Origin: Welwitschia mirabilis
Taxonomy: Eukaryota > Gnetophyta > Gnetopsida > Welwitschiales
Length of the DNA stretch: 64,000 nt
Direction: 5' to 3'
NCBI GenBank assembly: GCA_051453625.1
Contig: JBOZIK010000001.1
Coordinates: 109,638,192 to 109,702,191 of the forward strand
The notes below the pieces were generated by a model. That model was given only the letters and a program-made list of their open reading frames with translations. It was not told where the DNA came from and did not search any database. Numbering within the stretch: the stretch's first letter is position 1; each line of letters starts with the position of its first letter. Below, piece after piece: positions 49,071 through 60,067 of this stretch. The translations under genes and the position numbers were made by a program.

Positions 49071-51433
49071 CTTTCATTAAATCCATACTTTTGAAGAGTT
49101 TATTCCCAATATCTCTGAATCTCCTCTTTTAAAAGTTTCATTTGATACTAAAGTAATATTCTTCCATCTTCTATCAAGTTCACTTTACCTTGTTTATCTA
49201 ATAATTAATATTTTCAAAGGTATGATTTGGGATATCTTGAAAGTTTAAATTAGGATAAAGCTTATCTTCTTAATGATAATCCATACTTATAATTAAATAT
49301 TAAGGAGCTTATTAACCTTATTAAACATTTTAAAAATACATGAAAAACATCTTGGATTTATTCTTTGAGTAGTATCTTAATGGATTATCTAATGATACTA
49401 TGATTTTTGATATTCTAATAAGATATTATTTGTTAATAAAATTTATTACTTATTTATCTCTTATTCAGATTATAAAAGTTGTGCTATCAAATATTTATCT
49501 TTTTTCTCTCTTTTCCTTAATTGACTTTACTATTAATTGGTTTCTATTTAGTTTTACCCTTATTTTTTCAAAAAGGACAATACTTGAGTGCATCTTTTGC
49601 ATAACTAGTTAACCATTCAAAGATTATGTCCTTATCTTTTAAAAAACGTATATTCTAATGTCTTAGTTAAAATCTTCAAATTGAACATTAGGGAAATCTA
49701 GAAGTTAATAGATAAAAGGTCAAAAATCATTAAGATACCTATTGATTAAACCTTGAAAATGATAAGAATCACTCATATTGAAAACACTCCTATCATTATC
49801 TAATTTTTCCTTAGTCAAGTCTTTGGGTGGATATCACATTATCACTTGAATATCTTTAACTTAACTTAGGTATCACTTTATAAAGTTACCATGACTAGTA
49901 ATCTTTTACTTGACCATTTTAAAGTGATAATATTCAATTCACTCAATATTAAGACATTCATATGTCTATAAACTTTATTTTAAAGGAAAATTCTTTGGTT
50001 CTTGTATTTTCTCTCAATGGTAAGAATCTCTAATTGTTTGAATATGTTGTCACTTATTTTCATCTTATTACTTCATCCTTATCTTTAAAAGAACTTGGTC
50101 CTATATTTGAGATAAAAACATGGTTGCCATAATATCCTAATCAAGTACACTATCATAAATTTTCCCAAGAAGAACCTTTAGTAATGTGATATTATAGCTA
50201 TGAGAAGTTCACTAGGGAGTTAGTTTATAATGCTTTGCAGGTTCTTACTCCTCTAATAATGGTTGTACTTCCTTCATTATGGAATAATAATTATTGCTTA
50301 GAGCCTATGAGATAAGTGATATCCCTAATGTTATTAAAGGAATTACTTATTTCCTAGTCTTGTTATGCATATAATACTTCTATATGATCATGTCACTTTT
50401 TCAAATTCTCATGTTGTTTTAGGTGTGATCAAGTGAATTCATTTATGAATAGCTTTTGAAATTATCATTTATTGAGTAAAAACATTAAATCTTATTTACA
50501 TCATCATAATAATTACCTATTATAATGGTACCTTATGAAGTTTTTACATTATATCATGTATCATTACTTATGTAATTTTAGTATTTCTACCATGGGAATT
50601 TGATAGGTTTGAATTTTGGGTAGGCAAACAATCTTCTTCATGTTCCTAGTTATCATTACCATTATAATTTATTTAGTTGTTTTATTTGGTATTTCAAAAT
50701 AATTTCTATATTTTTTTAGCACAATACGTAGGACGTAATGATTCAATAGGCTTTATGTTGTTATTTTTATTTTTTCACTCGTAGTTTTTATTCATAGGGA
50801 TTATTTTACTTTTAGCACTTTGATTGATGGAATTCCTTTTATTGACAATGATGTTTTTTCTCCTCCATTTTTTTTAGAGTTTTTCGTACATTCACTTATA
50901 AATCTTAAATACTTATTAATTTTAACCACATTTTAAGATTTTTCTTTCACATTGCTTCTCTCTACTTGGTGCATTCTCATGGGCCTATCCTTTTTTATAT
51001 TACCTTGAGTTATTTCCACTTTTAACTCCTTTACCATGATCATTTTGATTATGATTCTTCAATTTTACCCATCTTTTAAACTTTATGATGACTTTTTAGA
51101 GCTTTATCATTAATATCATTGATTATTTAACCTTACCTAGATTTCATTGTTTTATCAAATTTTCTTTTTCTGATCATCATCCCACATCTATTATCTAGAT
51201 GATGAGGTGGATGATAGTAGCTTCCCTTAAGTTATTTTAATATAGGATATATTAATTCTCCTATGAGGTGGGTGGACTAGAAGGTACTATGTTAGTTTAT
51301 TAGTTTCTAATATTTGATCTTGTATGATACAAATTTCTAAACTCAATTTACATTTTCCTATTTACTATTTATCTTAGTCAATTTGGCTCAGAATTTATAA
51401 TTGATTGCTTACTTTATTAGGAACTGATAAAGG
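49071..51433 (+). other. 3' internal region of copy C, no recognised pol
   Basis: From about 50090 it matches the 3' region of copies A and B (for example ttcttcatgttcctagttatc near 50635 with 549 in copy A). The part 49071-50090 is unassigned. The 70-codon frame at 49400-49612 is Ile/Phe/Leu-rich and looks compositional. Confidence 0.5.
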
Positions 51434-51444
51434 TAAATGGAGGG
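51434..51444 (+). other. Polypurine tract of copy C
   Basis: The sequence taaatggaggg lies directly before the 3' LTR start (ctaTGTTACAAAG). Copies A (taagtggggg) and B (taagtggaagg) have the same layout, each preceded by a gataa/gataag word. Confidence 0.65.
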
Positions 51445-51447
51445 CTA

Positions 51448-53303
51448 TGTTACAAAGCCAAAATATATGCATTTAATGGGATATTTTTAGTAATTTTGTA
51501 GGACATTTACATAAGTTTAGTTGTAATTTTGATGATTATTAAGAGCTTGATGATTATAGAAACATGTAATTATTTTATACTTGGAGGTATTTAAGGTATA
51601 TTTTAATACTTAGAATTTTGAGGAGAAGATTAATATTGCATAAGATTTATTTATCTTAGCTATAAAGCTTAGGAAGCCTGTCATCATCTATGTCATGTAG
51701 ACGAGAATCAAGATGACAATGATGATGATATGTACTCTAGACTATAAGGCTGACTATAAGGCTAAATATTCATGACTCATCTCTTTTTATGGGGTATCAT
51801 TCCTAGTGTCGTCTAGAGGATAGAAAGGATAACAACTATTTTATATAAATAAATCAAATTATCTTTNNNNNNNNNNNNNNNNNNNNNNNNNNNNNNNNNN
51901 NNNNNNNNNNNNNNNNNNNNNNNNNNNNNNNNNNNNNNNNNNNNNNNNNNNNNNNNNNNNNNNNNNNNNNNNNNNNNNNNNNNNNNNNNNNNNNNNNNNN
52001 NNNNNNNNNNNNNNNNNNNNNNNNNNNNNNNNNNNNNNNNNNNNNNNNNNNNNNNNNNNNNNNNNNNNNNNNNNNNNNNNNNNNNNNNNNNNNNNNNNNN
52101 NNNNNNNNNNNNNNNNNNNNNNNNNNNNNNNNNNNNNNNNNNNNNNNNNNNNNNNNNNNNNNNNNNNNNNNNNNNNNNNNNNNNNNNNNNNNNNNNNNNN
52201 NNNNNNNNNNNNNNNNNNNNNNNNNNNNNNNNNNNNNNNNNNNNNNNNNNNNNNNNNNNNNNNNNNNNNNNNNNNNNNNNNNNNNNNNNNNNNNNNNNNN
52301 NNNNNNNNNNNNNNNNNNNNNNNNNNNNNNNNNNNNNNNNNNNNNNNNNNNNNNNNNNNNNNNNNNNNNNNNNNNNNNNNNNNNNNNNNNNNNNNNNNNN
52401 NNNNNNNNNNNNNNNNNNNNNNNNNNNNNNNNNNNNNNNNNNNNNNNNNNNNNNNNNNNNNNNNNNNNNNNNNNNNNNNNNNNNNNNNNNNNNNNNNNNN
52501 NNNNNNNNNNNNNNNNNNNNNNNNNNNNNNNNNNNNNNNNNNNNNNNNNNNNNNNNNNNNNNNNNNNNNNNNNNNNNNNNNNNNNNNNNNNNNNNNNNNN
52601 NNNNNNNNNNNNNNNNNNNNNNNNNNNNNNNNNNNNNNNNNNTTTGGTAGTATAAAGTCTTGTGATGGGAGATTGAAGGATAGGAGATCCATTCATAAGT
52701 ATAAAGAGAAGTCTTCCTTGGTGTTGGGATAAGTATCCTCCGTTGAGATATTGCTACTTTATAAGTGGATTCTTCATTCATTCAAAGATTAATAAAGTAA
52801 CTCTTTCACTTCTATTATGTAAACCTCCCCTATGGATCAAGTTGATTATGATTTTGTGATAGCTTGATAGTTGATCTAGATCATAAGAGTAACCTTCATT
52901 AAGGTTGACATTATTAGTTTAGAGCTTGCATTTTATGTTGATTAGGGTTAAGTAATAGTTCTTCCTAATTGATTTAAGTTATAAGAGTTGATCCTTTTAA
53001 CTATAAGATTTGTAGCCAAATAGATTCATTACTTAGATTTATTACATTTGCATTTCATCCATAAGCATTACATCATTATTTATCTTGCATTTTATTTATG
53101 CATAAATCTTATTTTCATTTACTTAATGAAAATAGACTGAAAATACTCTATTAAATCAATTGTCTAACTTCTAACCTTAGTACCTTCAATAGGTTATAAC
53201 ATTCGATTGAGTCTTATTTATACTAGAGTGTGTTTTTTCTTGCAAGTATTTGTGATTTACAATATTTACTTAAGAAGTTAAAAATTACACAAGTTCACAT
53301 TGT
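51448..53303 (+). repeat. 3' LTR of family-T copy C (contains assembly gap)
   Basis: It starts TGTTACAAAGCCAAAATAT and resumes after the gap with ataaagtcttgtgatgggag, matching 46620 of the 5' LTR. It is followed to acaagttcacattg near 53300. The 5' LTR has only about 125 bases between the points that flank the gap here. Confidence 0.7.
51867..52642. other. Assembly gap (776 N)
   Basis: This is a run of N within the 3' LTR of copy C. Long open frames that cross it are artefacts. Confidence 1.
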
Positions 53304-54103
53304 AGTAGCTAACATATATGAAAATTCCAATCTTCTTCATTTATTCTTTTATAACTTAACCTTCCATGATGTTGTCTTTAGTTTTTGGAGGTAAGCTATG
53401 AATATGGTACTATTGTACTCACCTATGGTGTTTCTTTTCCACTTGTTATTTAAAGGATTGAAAATACTTCTTGTTATTTAAAGGATGTCATTACCTATGA
53501 CATCCCATGTTGATTTAAAGAGTTTTGTAGAAAAACTATCAGGCCCTAGAGTTTTATAATTACCTATTGAGAAAAATGATTTTTTAATTTTCTCATTTGA
53601 AATAGACTTGCATAATATTAGGTAATGTTATTTTGACATTGAAGGAACAATATCCAAAATATTTGTGTTTAGATCTAAGACGATTACCTCCTTCCCTAAA
53701 AGACTCTTAAAAAAAGAAATGAAATTATCATTGATCTCTTTTACATCATAAATTGCATTTATCACAACTAGATTATTTTTTTGCTTAATATAGGCATGAA
53801 AATAAGTAGAGTTTATGTCCCTTTCCATCTTATTTTGGCTCGTTGATTGAAAAACTGATATTCCTAATGAAGAAGAGATTTATATTTTTAAATGGCTTCC
53901 TTTTCCAAAAGGGAGTAGCTATGATTATGGGGGAAATATTCCAACTTCTTTTGAATGTTCTGGAGGGCTATAAAAGCTTCTTGTGTATGTTGTCCAAGGA
54001 GACTTGATTTAGAAGAGAAATTCCTTTTAAGAGCTACCTTAAGAAGATGAAGCTTCTTCTGAAAAGCTATCAAGCAATTGCAAGGAGGAGTGGCATTCCA
54101 CAA
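53304..54103 (-). pseudogene. LINE (L1-type) ORF2: endonuclease-RT linker and start of reverse transcriptase, truncated
   Basis: On the minus strand, 54103-53888 reads as the linker after the endonuclease (AFQKKLHLLKVALKRNF, like 'KL..LK..LK.WNK'). About 53860-53628 continues QRAKIRW, then YFHAYIKQKNNLVVI and FFKSLLG, matching 'RA...W...GD.NS.FFH......R...I' and 'F.....L'. The next part, about 53590-53480, reads GPDxFSTKLF then STWDVI, matching the first RT block 'GPDGF...FFK..W..V'. The similarity ends near 53340 next to the copy C LTR, so the catalytic RT core is absent. Confidence 0.75.
53442..53487. repeat. Short tandem duplication (28-base period)
   Basis: The word cttgttatttaaaggat occurs at 53442 and 53470. 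It disrupts the RT-start frame of the LINE. Confidence 0.8.
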
Positions 54104-54880
54104 AAAGCAGATAAGATTGAGGAACTCCTCATCCTCACATCAAAAATTTTAGAATGTGAATGAAGGCTTGACTTTGGAACATATGAAAACATTAAGGATA
54201 CTTGGAGAGTGATTTGAGGGACCTAGTAAAAGAAATTTAGCATACAAGTGAGGGAAATGTTCTATTCAAAATGGGTTAATCAGCACTTAATCCAGCTTGC
54301 AGTGGATCCTTTTGATCAAAATCTATTTGTTTGACTATGTAAAAGAATGATCACAATGCCTTAAATTAGATAGGTGGTTTTTAGAAAGATATTTTGAAGT
54401 TCCTCTATATCTTTTAGTAAAACTGGGGAGCCATTTTTTTCCCCTCAGAACAGGTAATGCAGTTAAAATCTCCTAAGACTATTCAAGATTTGCCCATGGT
54501 CTAATTTAGATTTAAAATATTCTTCCAGAGTATGTATCTCTCAGTTTGCTTGTTAAATGTGTATACAAAAAAGTAATAAATTCTATTGTCATTAAATCGT
54601 AATTCTCAATGGATAGCTTGGAGTGAAGTAGATTTCATAACTACCTGCATTTCTTTTATGTTCCAAAGAAGCAAAATCCTCTCATTGGAGATATTTGAGA
54701 AATTATGTGCATATGACCAAAAAAAGGTTTGACATACATTTTTTTACTATATAATCTGCTTTACTGACTTAAACTTTAGTTTTTAGAATAGCTAATATTC
54801 TGGATAGAAATAATGTGATAGATTTCTTACTATTTTTCTGGGCTGTTTAGGCCTATTATATTCCATGTGGCTATTTTCAT
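54104..54880 (-). pseudogene. LINE (L1-type) ORF2: AP-like endonuclease
   Basis: It starts MKIATWNIIGLNSPEK (ATG at 54880-54878), the 'MKI..WN.RGLN...K' start of plant L1 ORF2. Later blocks: PMRGFCFFG ('..GG..I.W'-like), YTFNKQTERYILW-like sequence near 54550, and ILTALPVLRGKK / NCITCSEGKK (about 54440-54480), matching 'GDFN.I....EK..G'. HCDHSFT then SNKQI follows (about 54330-54360), matching 'G..FTW.N', and GPSNHSPSIL (about 54190-54230) matches 'S.SDH.P.'. The Asp of SDH is Asn. Frameshifts are present but few compared with the gypsy remnants. The enzyme nicks target DNA for LINE insertion. Confidence 0.8.
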
Positions 54881-55550
54881 TAACTAGGTTTTGAATTATC
54901 AGATCCCTCTTTACCCTTTTCCCTTTTAGACTTATGATTGGTAGATTGAGAGGGGTTTGGTTTGGATTCTACACTTTCTTGCTAAGAAAACTCAATTGGC
55001 ATAATATCTATATTTATATTTTCAACATTAGAAATTAATAGAGGAGGGTCCATGACTGACTAACCTTCCAAACTATGCTAGGTAAGGAAGTTATCATCTT
55101 ATAAATCTATGGTGGAGAGACTATGCAATACTGAGGCCACTTGAAACTCGTATGTAACGATATGGATCTTTGTGATGCTAAGGGTTGTGGATGAAGAAAG
55201 GAGATTAGAGATTGATAGCATATCTGAGAGAGCCCCAACCCGCGGTATTAAAAGGTTAACTCTGAAAAACTATGATGGTGATTTGGGAGGGTTCCTGCAA
55301 GGTTTTCACAGTCTCTATTAAAGTCTATTACTTTATTCTCTTCCTCCATCAGATTTAGCCTCTTGGTGATAGGTGAAGCTGTGGAGATAAACTACATTGG
55401 GAAAAATAGTTGTGCAAAATAAGTTACTCCTAAAGATAAGCATTGAGGTAGTGAGGGCTAGGCTTCACTTCTAATATTACTTGTGATTGCATTGAGAGCC
55501 TCTAAGGGGGAGGGTTTTCCTCTTTTTGTCCATCTATGACCTTATCTAAG
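54881..55550 (-). other. Spacer between LINE ORF1 and ORF2
   Basis: A charged, low-complexity tail of ORF1 is likely here. The minus strand reads Ser/Pro/Glu/Lys-rich fragments, including KRKEKGKEGS near 54910, as in the variable C-terminal region of plant L1 ORF1. No domain is recognised. Confidence 0.5.
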
Positions 55551-56380
55551 GAAACCCTAACGAGGAGCTAGGGTCTGCATTAAGAGGATTCTAAATCTAT
55601 TTGAATTTCTTCTTGTTTGAGCACAAATCTATTAAGTGCCTAAAGCATACGCATATCAAGCATTTTGGGATGTCCACTCATACTAAATCCTTTACTCCAA
55701 AATTGCACCACCAGGTTCTTTTAGTTTGATGTGTGATGAAAATTCATACTCTGGTGAAATCTCAATGCAAACTCTGGTATACCTTAGCCTTTGTTGGGTT
55801 ACTGTAATCATGTCTAATCATATTGGCCTTCTAATTATGCTTGCAATTCTGAATAAAACCCTTGCTGATAAGAGATGAATGTTAAGGTCCGACAGCTTTA
55901 GCTAAATTGAAAATTTTATGACCTATTCGTTTCCACCAGTGAATCTGGAGACTAAGGCTTGAGAATTAGAGGTCTGCTATCAAAAGGCCAAGGGCCTTTT
56001 TCCAAAACATTTAGCATTTTTTTTCTCTTGAGAGAAACTTGAACAAGAAAATACCTTTTTAAAATAGAGATGCTATGACTATCTCCTCTCCTCTCCATCT
56101 ATTTCTGATGTATTTTGGTACTCTTGGGAAAGGCGGTTTTAGACCATATACGAATCATCTTAGTGTATTTTCCCAACAGGCCACTTCATCAAGCTAGTCC
56201 TTCTCCTCTATTTCCACTTCATTTGAAGAAAACTGTTGTAGTATGAAGTCCAGCTTAAATCCTTCTTCTGTATTTCAATTAAAGGTGATTATCTCCACCC
56301 ATGATCTCTATGTGTTTTTTGGATGCAATTTTCCCTTGAATCCATATCAAAAAACCTTAAAGCCATAGGTAGTGGGGGTG
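55551..56380 (-). pseudogene. LINE (L1-type) ORF1 with DUF4283-like domain
   Basis: Minus-strand motifs: VACWENTLR then GLKPPFPRVPKYIRNRW (about 56080-56190), matching 'W...LVGYF.G..P.F..V..F....W'. Next is GIFLFKFLSREKKMLNVLEK then GPWPFDSRPLILKPW (about 55950-56060), a strong match to DUF4283 'F.LFKF.S.ED...VL..GPWFF..RPLILKPW'. RYTRVCIEISPEYEF (about 55740-55790) matches '.YARV.VE.....'. YEW then C-like residues near 55640-55700 stand where the 'YEW.P..C..C...GH....C' zinc knuckle should be, mostly lost. ORF1 encodes the RNA-binding partner of ORF2. Confidence 0.75.
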
Positions 56381-56449
56381 GCAACATGAGATTGCAGTTT
56401 GCTTATCCTGCATTGCACTCTCCACTAGAGTTCTTTCCAATTTTTATAG

Positions 56450-56945
56450 TTTTTTTATCATGTTTTACCAATTATTTCTAGTAGAAGACTCTATGTAGAG
56501 ATTTGTGTTAGCAAGTTTTTTGATATAATGTAGACCTTTATCGCACTTTACTTATGTTATTAATTGAATAAGTGAATATGTTTGTATACCTTAACTACTG
56601 CCATTCCTATGTTAATGCCAAAGTGAGTTATAAGGTAAATGGTTAAGTACCTGATTGATAAATTATAGATTTAGAGTTTAAATCCCTCTAGTGATAAATT
56701 TTTAAGTCATTCTCCTTATTTTTTTTGATAAGCTAATTAATGATCAAGAAAGATACATATCATTAAAAAAAAATATTCTTTTTGGGGGTAACCTTGGGTT
56801 GATAAAGGTTTATTTCTTACTCCCCTATCTTCTTTATCTCTTCCACCTTTTGTCGCTTCACTGTAGCATGCTCCATTCTTGCATCCTTTCCTTATTAGTG
56901 TTAGTACTTTACTAGCTCTCCTCTACTATTTCTTCACCTTTATGT
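56450..56945 (+). repeat. Long direct repeat, left copy (LTR-like), partner at 63243-63855
   Basis: It shares with 63243-63855: tagta(g/a)aagactctatgt then gagatttgtgtta, acttatgttatnaattga, taaatttttaagtcattctcc, accttgggtt(g/a)ata and ctccat(t/c)c. The order is kept, with indels. The two copies bracket a plus-strand chromovirus-like gag-pol, so they might be LTRs. However, no primer site or polypurine tract was found next to them, and they could equally be two copies of a separate repeat. Confidence 0.6.
56640..56745 (+). repeat. Possible tRNA-derived SINE
   Basis: Within the left repeat, tggttaagtacctg at 56660-56673 resembles a tRNA A box and agtttaaatcc at 56696-56706 a decayed B box (GGTTCGAATCC with C to T and G to A changes). 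They are about 25 bases apart, and a T-rich end follows near 56730. The right repeat holds the B box part and tail (63592-63655) after an assembly gap. Confidence 0.35.
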
Positions 56946-57560
56946 AGTTTAGCATTGTTCTACCATATTCTCCCTCTCTCCTGCATCTAACCATGCCTCT
57001 ACCTATCTACTACCTACATGCATCCTTATACCACTATTTCTCTTGTGTGCATTTACACACTTCTCCTACTCTACTTGGCATTTCCTCCACTGTTGTAATG
57101 CCACACCTTTCCCTCTTGACCTCTCTATGTCTCTGTTTTTCTAGTGCCCATGTTATTTCATCACTGTGTTGTCTCTTTAGTCGATCTGTGCTTTGCCTAG
57201 TACACTACTCAGCATTCGTGTGCCCTTGCACTGCCACCACTGAGTCTCTAACATCCCTCATTCTTGTGTCATTTCTTCATCATGTTTGCCTATATAGGAT
57301 CCCTCATGCTTCAATTCTTATTGATTACCATGCCTATCTCTATCTTCTTTCTATGCCTACCTATAGTTTGCCTTTACTTTGTCTAGCTTTCTCTATGTGT
57401 GGTTGCTCCCTTTCTTATGTACCTGACTATGCTTNNNNNNNNNNCCTGATTCATATCACTTCACCTGCACCTGCCCTCTAATAACCTCTTCCACTACTTG
57501 TGCATCGCTCCTCTATTACATCAATCACTATCTTCTCTCCTCATTACACTTTTGATGTGT
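56946..57560 (+). other. Pyrimidine-rich, G-poor tract with long open frame (not a confident gene)
   Basis: The plus strand is strongly C+T-rich and poor in G and A, unlike the rest of the window. A frame from 56993 stays open for about 147 codons to a 10-base N run at 57435-57444 and would end at 57481. The predicted product is rich in Leu, Ser, His and Cys with hydrophobic stretches. This is what C/T-rich DNA gives by composition. I know no family that matches, and it could be an LTR U5-like or microsatellite-derived tract. Confidence 0.4.
57435..57444. other. Assembly gap (10 N)
   Basis: A ten-base N run in the pyrimidine-rich tract. Confidence 1.
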
Positions 57561-58500
57561 ATTCTTTCGAGCTTTAAAATTTGTTTAATTTTGAAATTTT
57601 GTTCTTACACGTAGCTTATTAGCACCCTTGTAAAATGTGCCATGTTTCCCAACTAACTGTATGCTCCTTTTATCTACTCATAAAACAATTAATGTGATAA
57701 AGAAAAATTCAAATCTATTTTATTTTTAAAATAAGTATAATGAAATGGCACATATAAAGTGATGATAAACATGATTATTATAATAAGCATTATATCTTAT
57801 AAGTCCCTAAATTAATTCCATAGAATGTCATTTAAATCAATCTTATTCTAACCACACTTTTAATTAATCTAATAAATGGTATCATGGAGATATAAAATTC
57901 TGAATTCCTCTTGTGCAAGTATAGGAATTTATACTTTAATTATATAGTTACTAAAATATCAAAACAATTTTTTTATTATTATAACTCAAATGGCAAGGAT
58001 GAGGATATTAATATGATTCAAAGGATATCCATTTTGTTAGACTATATGAAATTAATATTATTGACCATAAATGTATTATATATGTAATGATTACTGGTTT
58101 AATTAGTGGTAGTAATGATGTTCTAAAATAAGATTTCATTCTTATACCATCTTGATCATAGCATTTTTAATTATTTAATGTAATATGAGCCTATGCATTT
58201 CTAATAAAATATATTTATTCTAATGGTTGAATAAATTATAACTTTTAAGAACTTTTATATTAAAAAATGACCATAATTAAGATAAATTTTCAAATATTTC
58301 ATTGTATTATGAACATTATACATACAACTTTGACATCCCACTAGTATAAAATTTTGAAATTTGTCACATATTGGATGCTTAAAAGTGGACATTACATTTG
58401 GATATCATAGCTTTAGGTCGAGAAGTTAGATTTGTATGATGAAATTTATCTTAATATTTATCTTATTTACCCTTCTGATTCTAGCAGGATTAATTGATGG
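57561..58500. other. AT-rich DNA, possible leader of the chromovirus-like element
   Basis: No coding motif or primer site was seen. It lies between the pyrimidine-rich tract and the gag remnant. Confidence 0.35.
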
Positions 58501-59200
58501 ACCTTAGGAGTTAGAGTTATTTAACTTTATGTCAGAATAGAAAATCACTTTTGTTATGGATCAATTAACAAAGAATGCAACTTAATGATATGATGTGAAG
58601 AAGGCACAACCCATTTTTCCTTACTAGCTATCTTGGAAAGACTTCAAAGAATGGAATATTACAAAAATACTAAGAAAAACGAATTTTATAACCTTAGATA
58701 GGAGTCGATATCAGTATCTCTTTACGAAAATAAAGTTATACAGCTATTAAGGTATGTACCAGAGATAGCCAATAGTGAAGTAGTTAAGATACAAAGTCTA
58801 GTGACTAGTTTACATTGTATTATTTAGAGACAAGTTAAGTTGTTTCAGCTGAGGACATTTGAAGAGGCCTTGAAATACATGAGGTCTGCTGAGGAATCTT
58901 AGACTAGTAGTGAGAGCTTTCAAGACAAATGGGAAAACCCCCAAGAGTAGAGGGGAATTCAATTTAGAAAAAGGCCCTTTTTCAGAAGTGCAAGAGTAGG
59001 TAGAGATTAGTATGAAGCTGCTAGGATGAATAAAATGAAGGCAAGACAACCCCAAGAAAGAGGAAAGTTACCTATGAAATCACCTTTTCTACAAAGAAAA
59101 TAAAGTCATAGGATCCTAACACTACTAGATGTTATAATTGTAGAGGACTCCATTTAATTAAGAACTACTCCAAGAATATAAGAGAGTAATAGAAAATAGT
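58501..59200 (+). pseudogene. Chromovirus-like gag (third element), decayed
   Basis: Near the 3' end, CYNCRGLHLIKNYSK (about 59126-59170) is a zinc knuckle with the last Cys changed to Tyr (TGC to TAC). Before it lies a basic, Arg/Lys/Gln-rich stretch (for example MNKMKARQPQERGKLPMK, 59027-59080) as in gag C-termini. Around 58800-58900 there is an EALKYMRSAEES-like sequence in the usual place of the gag helix 'A...A...E'. Stops interrupt it. Confidence 0.6.
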
Positions 59201-59244
59201 AAATGTCGGGAAATTGTATGCATCCATATCTATGAAATTCATTC

Positions 59245-60067
59245 NNNNNNNNNNNNNNNNNNNNNNNNNNNNNNNNNNNNNNNNNNNNNNNNNNNNNNNN
59301 NNNNNNNNNNNNNNNNNNNNNNNNNNNNNNNNNNNNNNNNNNNNNNNNNNNNNNNNNNNNNNNNNNNNNNNNNNNNNNNNNNNNNNNNNNNNNNNNNNNN
59401 NNNNNNNNNNNNNNNNNNNNNNNNNNNNNNNNNNNNNNNNNNNNNNNNNNNNNNNNNNNNNNNNNNNNNNNNNNNNNNNNNNNNNNNNNNNNNNNNNNNN
59501 NNNNNNNNNNNNNNNNNNNNNNNNNNNNNNNNNNNNNNNNNNNNNNNNNNNNNNNNNNNNNNNNNNNNNNNNNNNNNNNNNNNNNNNNNNNNNNNNNNNN
59601 NNNNNNNNNNNNNNNNNNNNNNNNNNNNNNNNNNNNNNNNNNNNNNNNNNNNNNNNNNNNNNNNNNNNNNNNNNNNNNNNNNNNNNNNNNNNNNNNNNNN
59701 NNNNNNNNNNNNNNNNNNNNNNNNNNNNNNNNNNNNNNNNNNNNNNNNNNNNNNNNNNNNNNNNNNNNNNNNNNNNNNNNNNNNNNNNNNNNNNNNNNNN
59801 NNNNNNNNNNNNNNNNNNNNNNNNNNNNNNNNNNNNNNNNNNNNNNNNNNNNNNNNNNNNNNNNNNNNNNNNNNNNNNNNNNNNNNNNNNNNNNNNNNNN
59901 NNNNNNNNNNNNNNNNNNNNNNNNNNNNNNNNNNNNNNNNNNNNNNNNNNNNNNNNNNNNNNNNNNNNNNNNNNNNNNNNNNNNNNNNNNNNNNNNNNNN
60001 NNNNNNNNNNNNNNNNNNNNNNNNNNNNNNNNNNNNNNNNNNNNNNNNNNNNNNNNNNNNNNNNNNN
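59245..60067. other. Assembly gap (823 N)
   Basis: The N run lies between the zinc knuckle and RT, where the protease should be. A long open frame across it is an artefact. Confidence 1.

Larger units (their letters stand above)
46069..53303 (+). mobile_element. Family-T LTR retrotransposon copy C
   Basis: The plus-strand element has a 5' LTR at 46069-47326, a Tat-type primer site, a polypurine tract (51434-51444) and a 3' LTR at 51448-53303 that contains an assembly gap. The internal region is about 4.1 kb and holds no recognisable RT, RNase H or integrase, as in copy B. Its two flanks are different broken elements (chromovirus gag on the left, LINE RT on the right), and the bases next to the LTRs (gataa and gtagt) do not match. 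Confidence 0.7.

Noticed and set aside
51813-52781. Long minus-strand open frames of 277-322 codons
   Set aside because: They cross a 776-base N run; the real codons on each side are few and belong to an LTR.
56660-56706. A functional tRNA gene
   Set aside because: A- and B-box-like words are present, but I could not find pairing acceptor and anticodon stems; a decayed SINE is the more modest reading.
58810-59055. Minus-strand 81-codon frame
   Set aside because: It is antisense to a gag remnant whose zinc knuckle lies on the plus strand.
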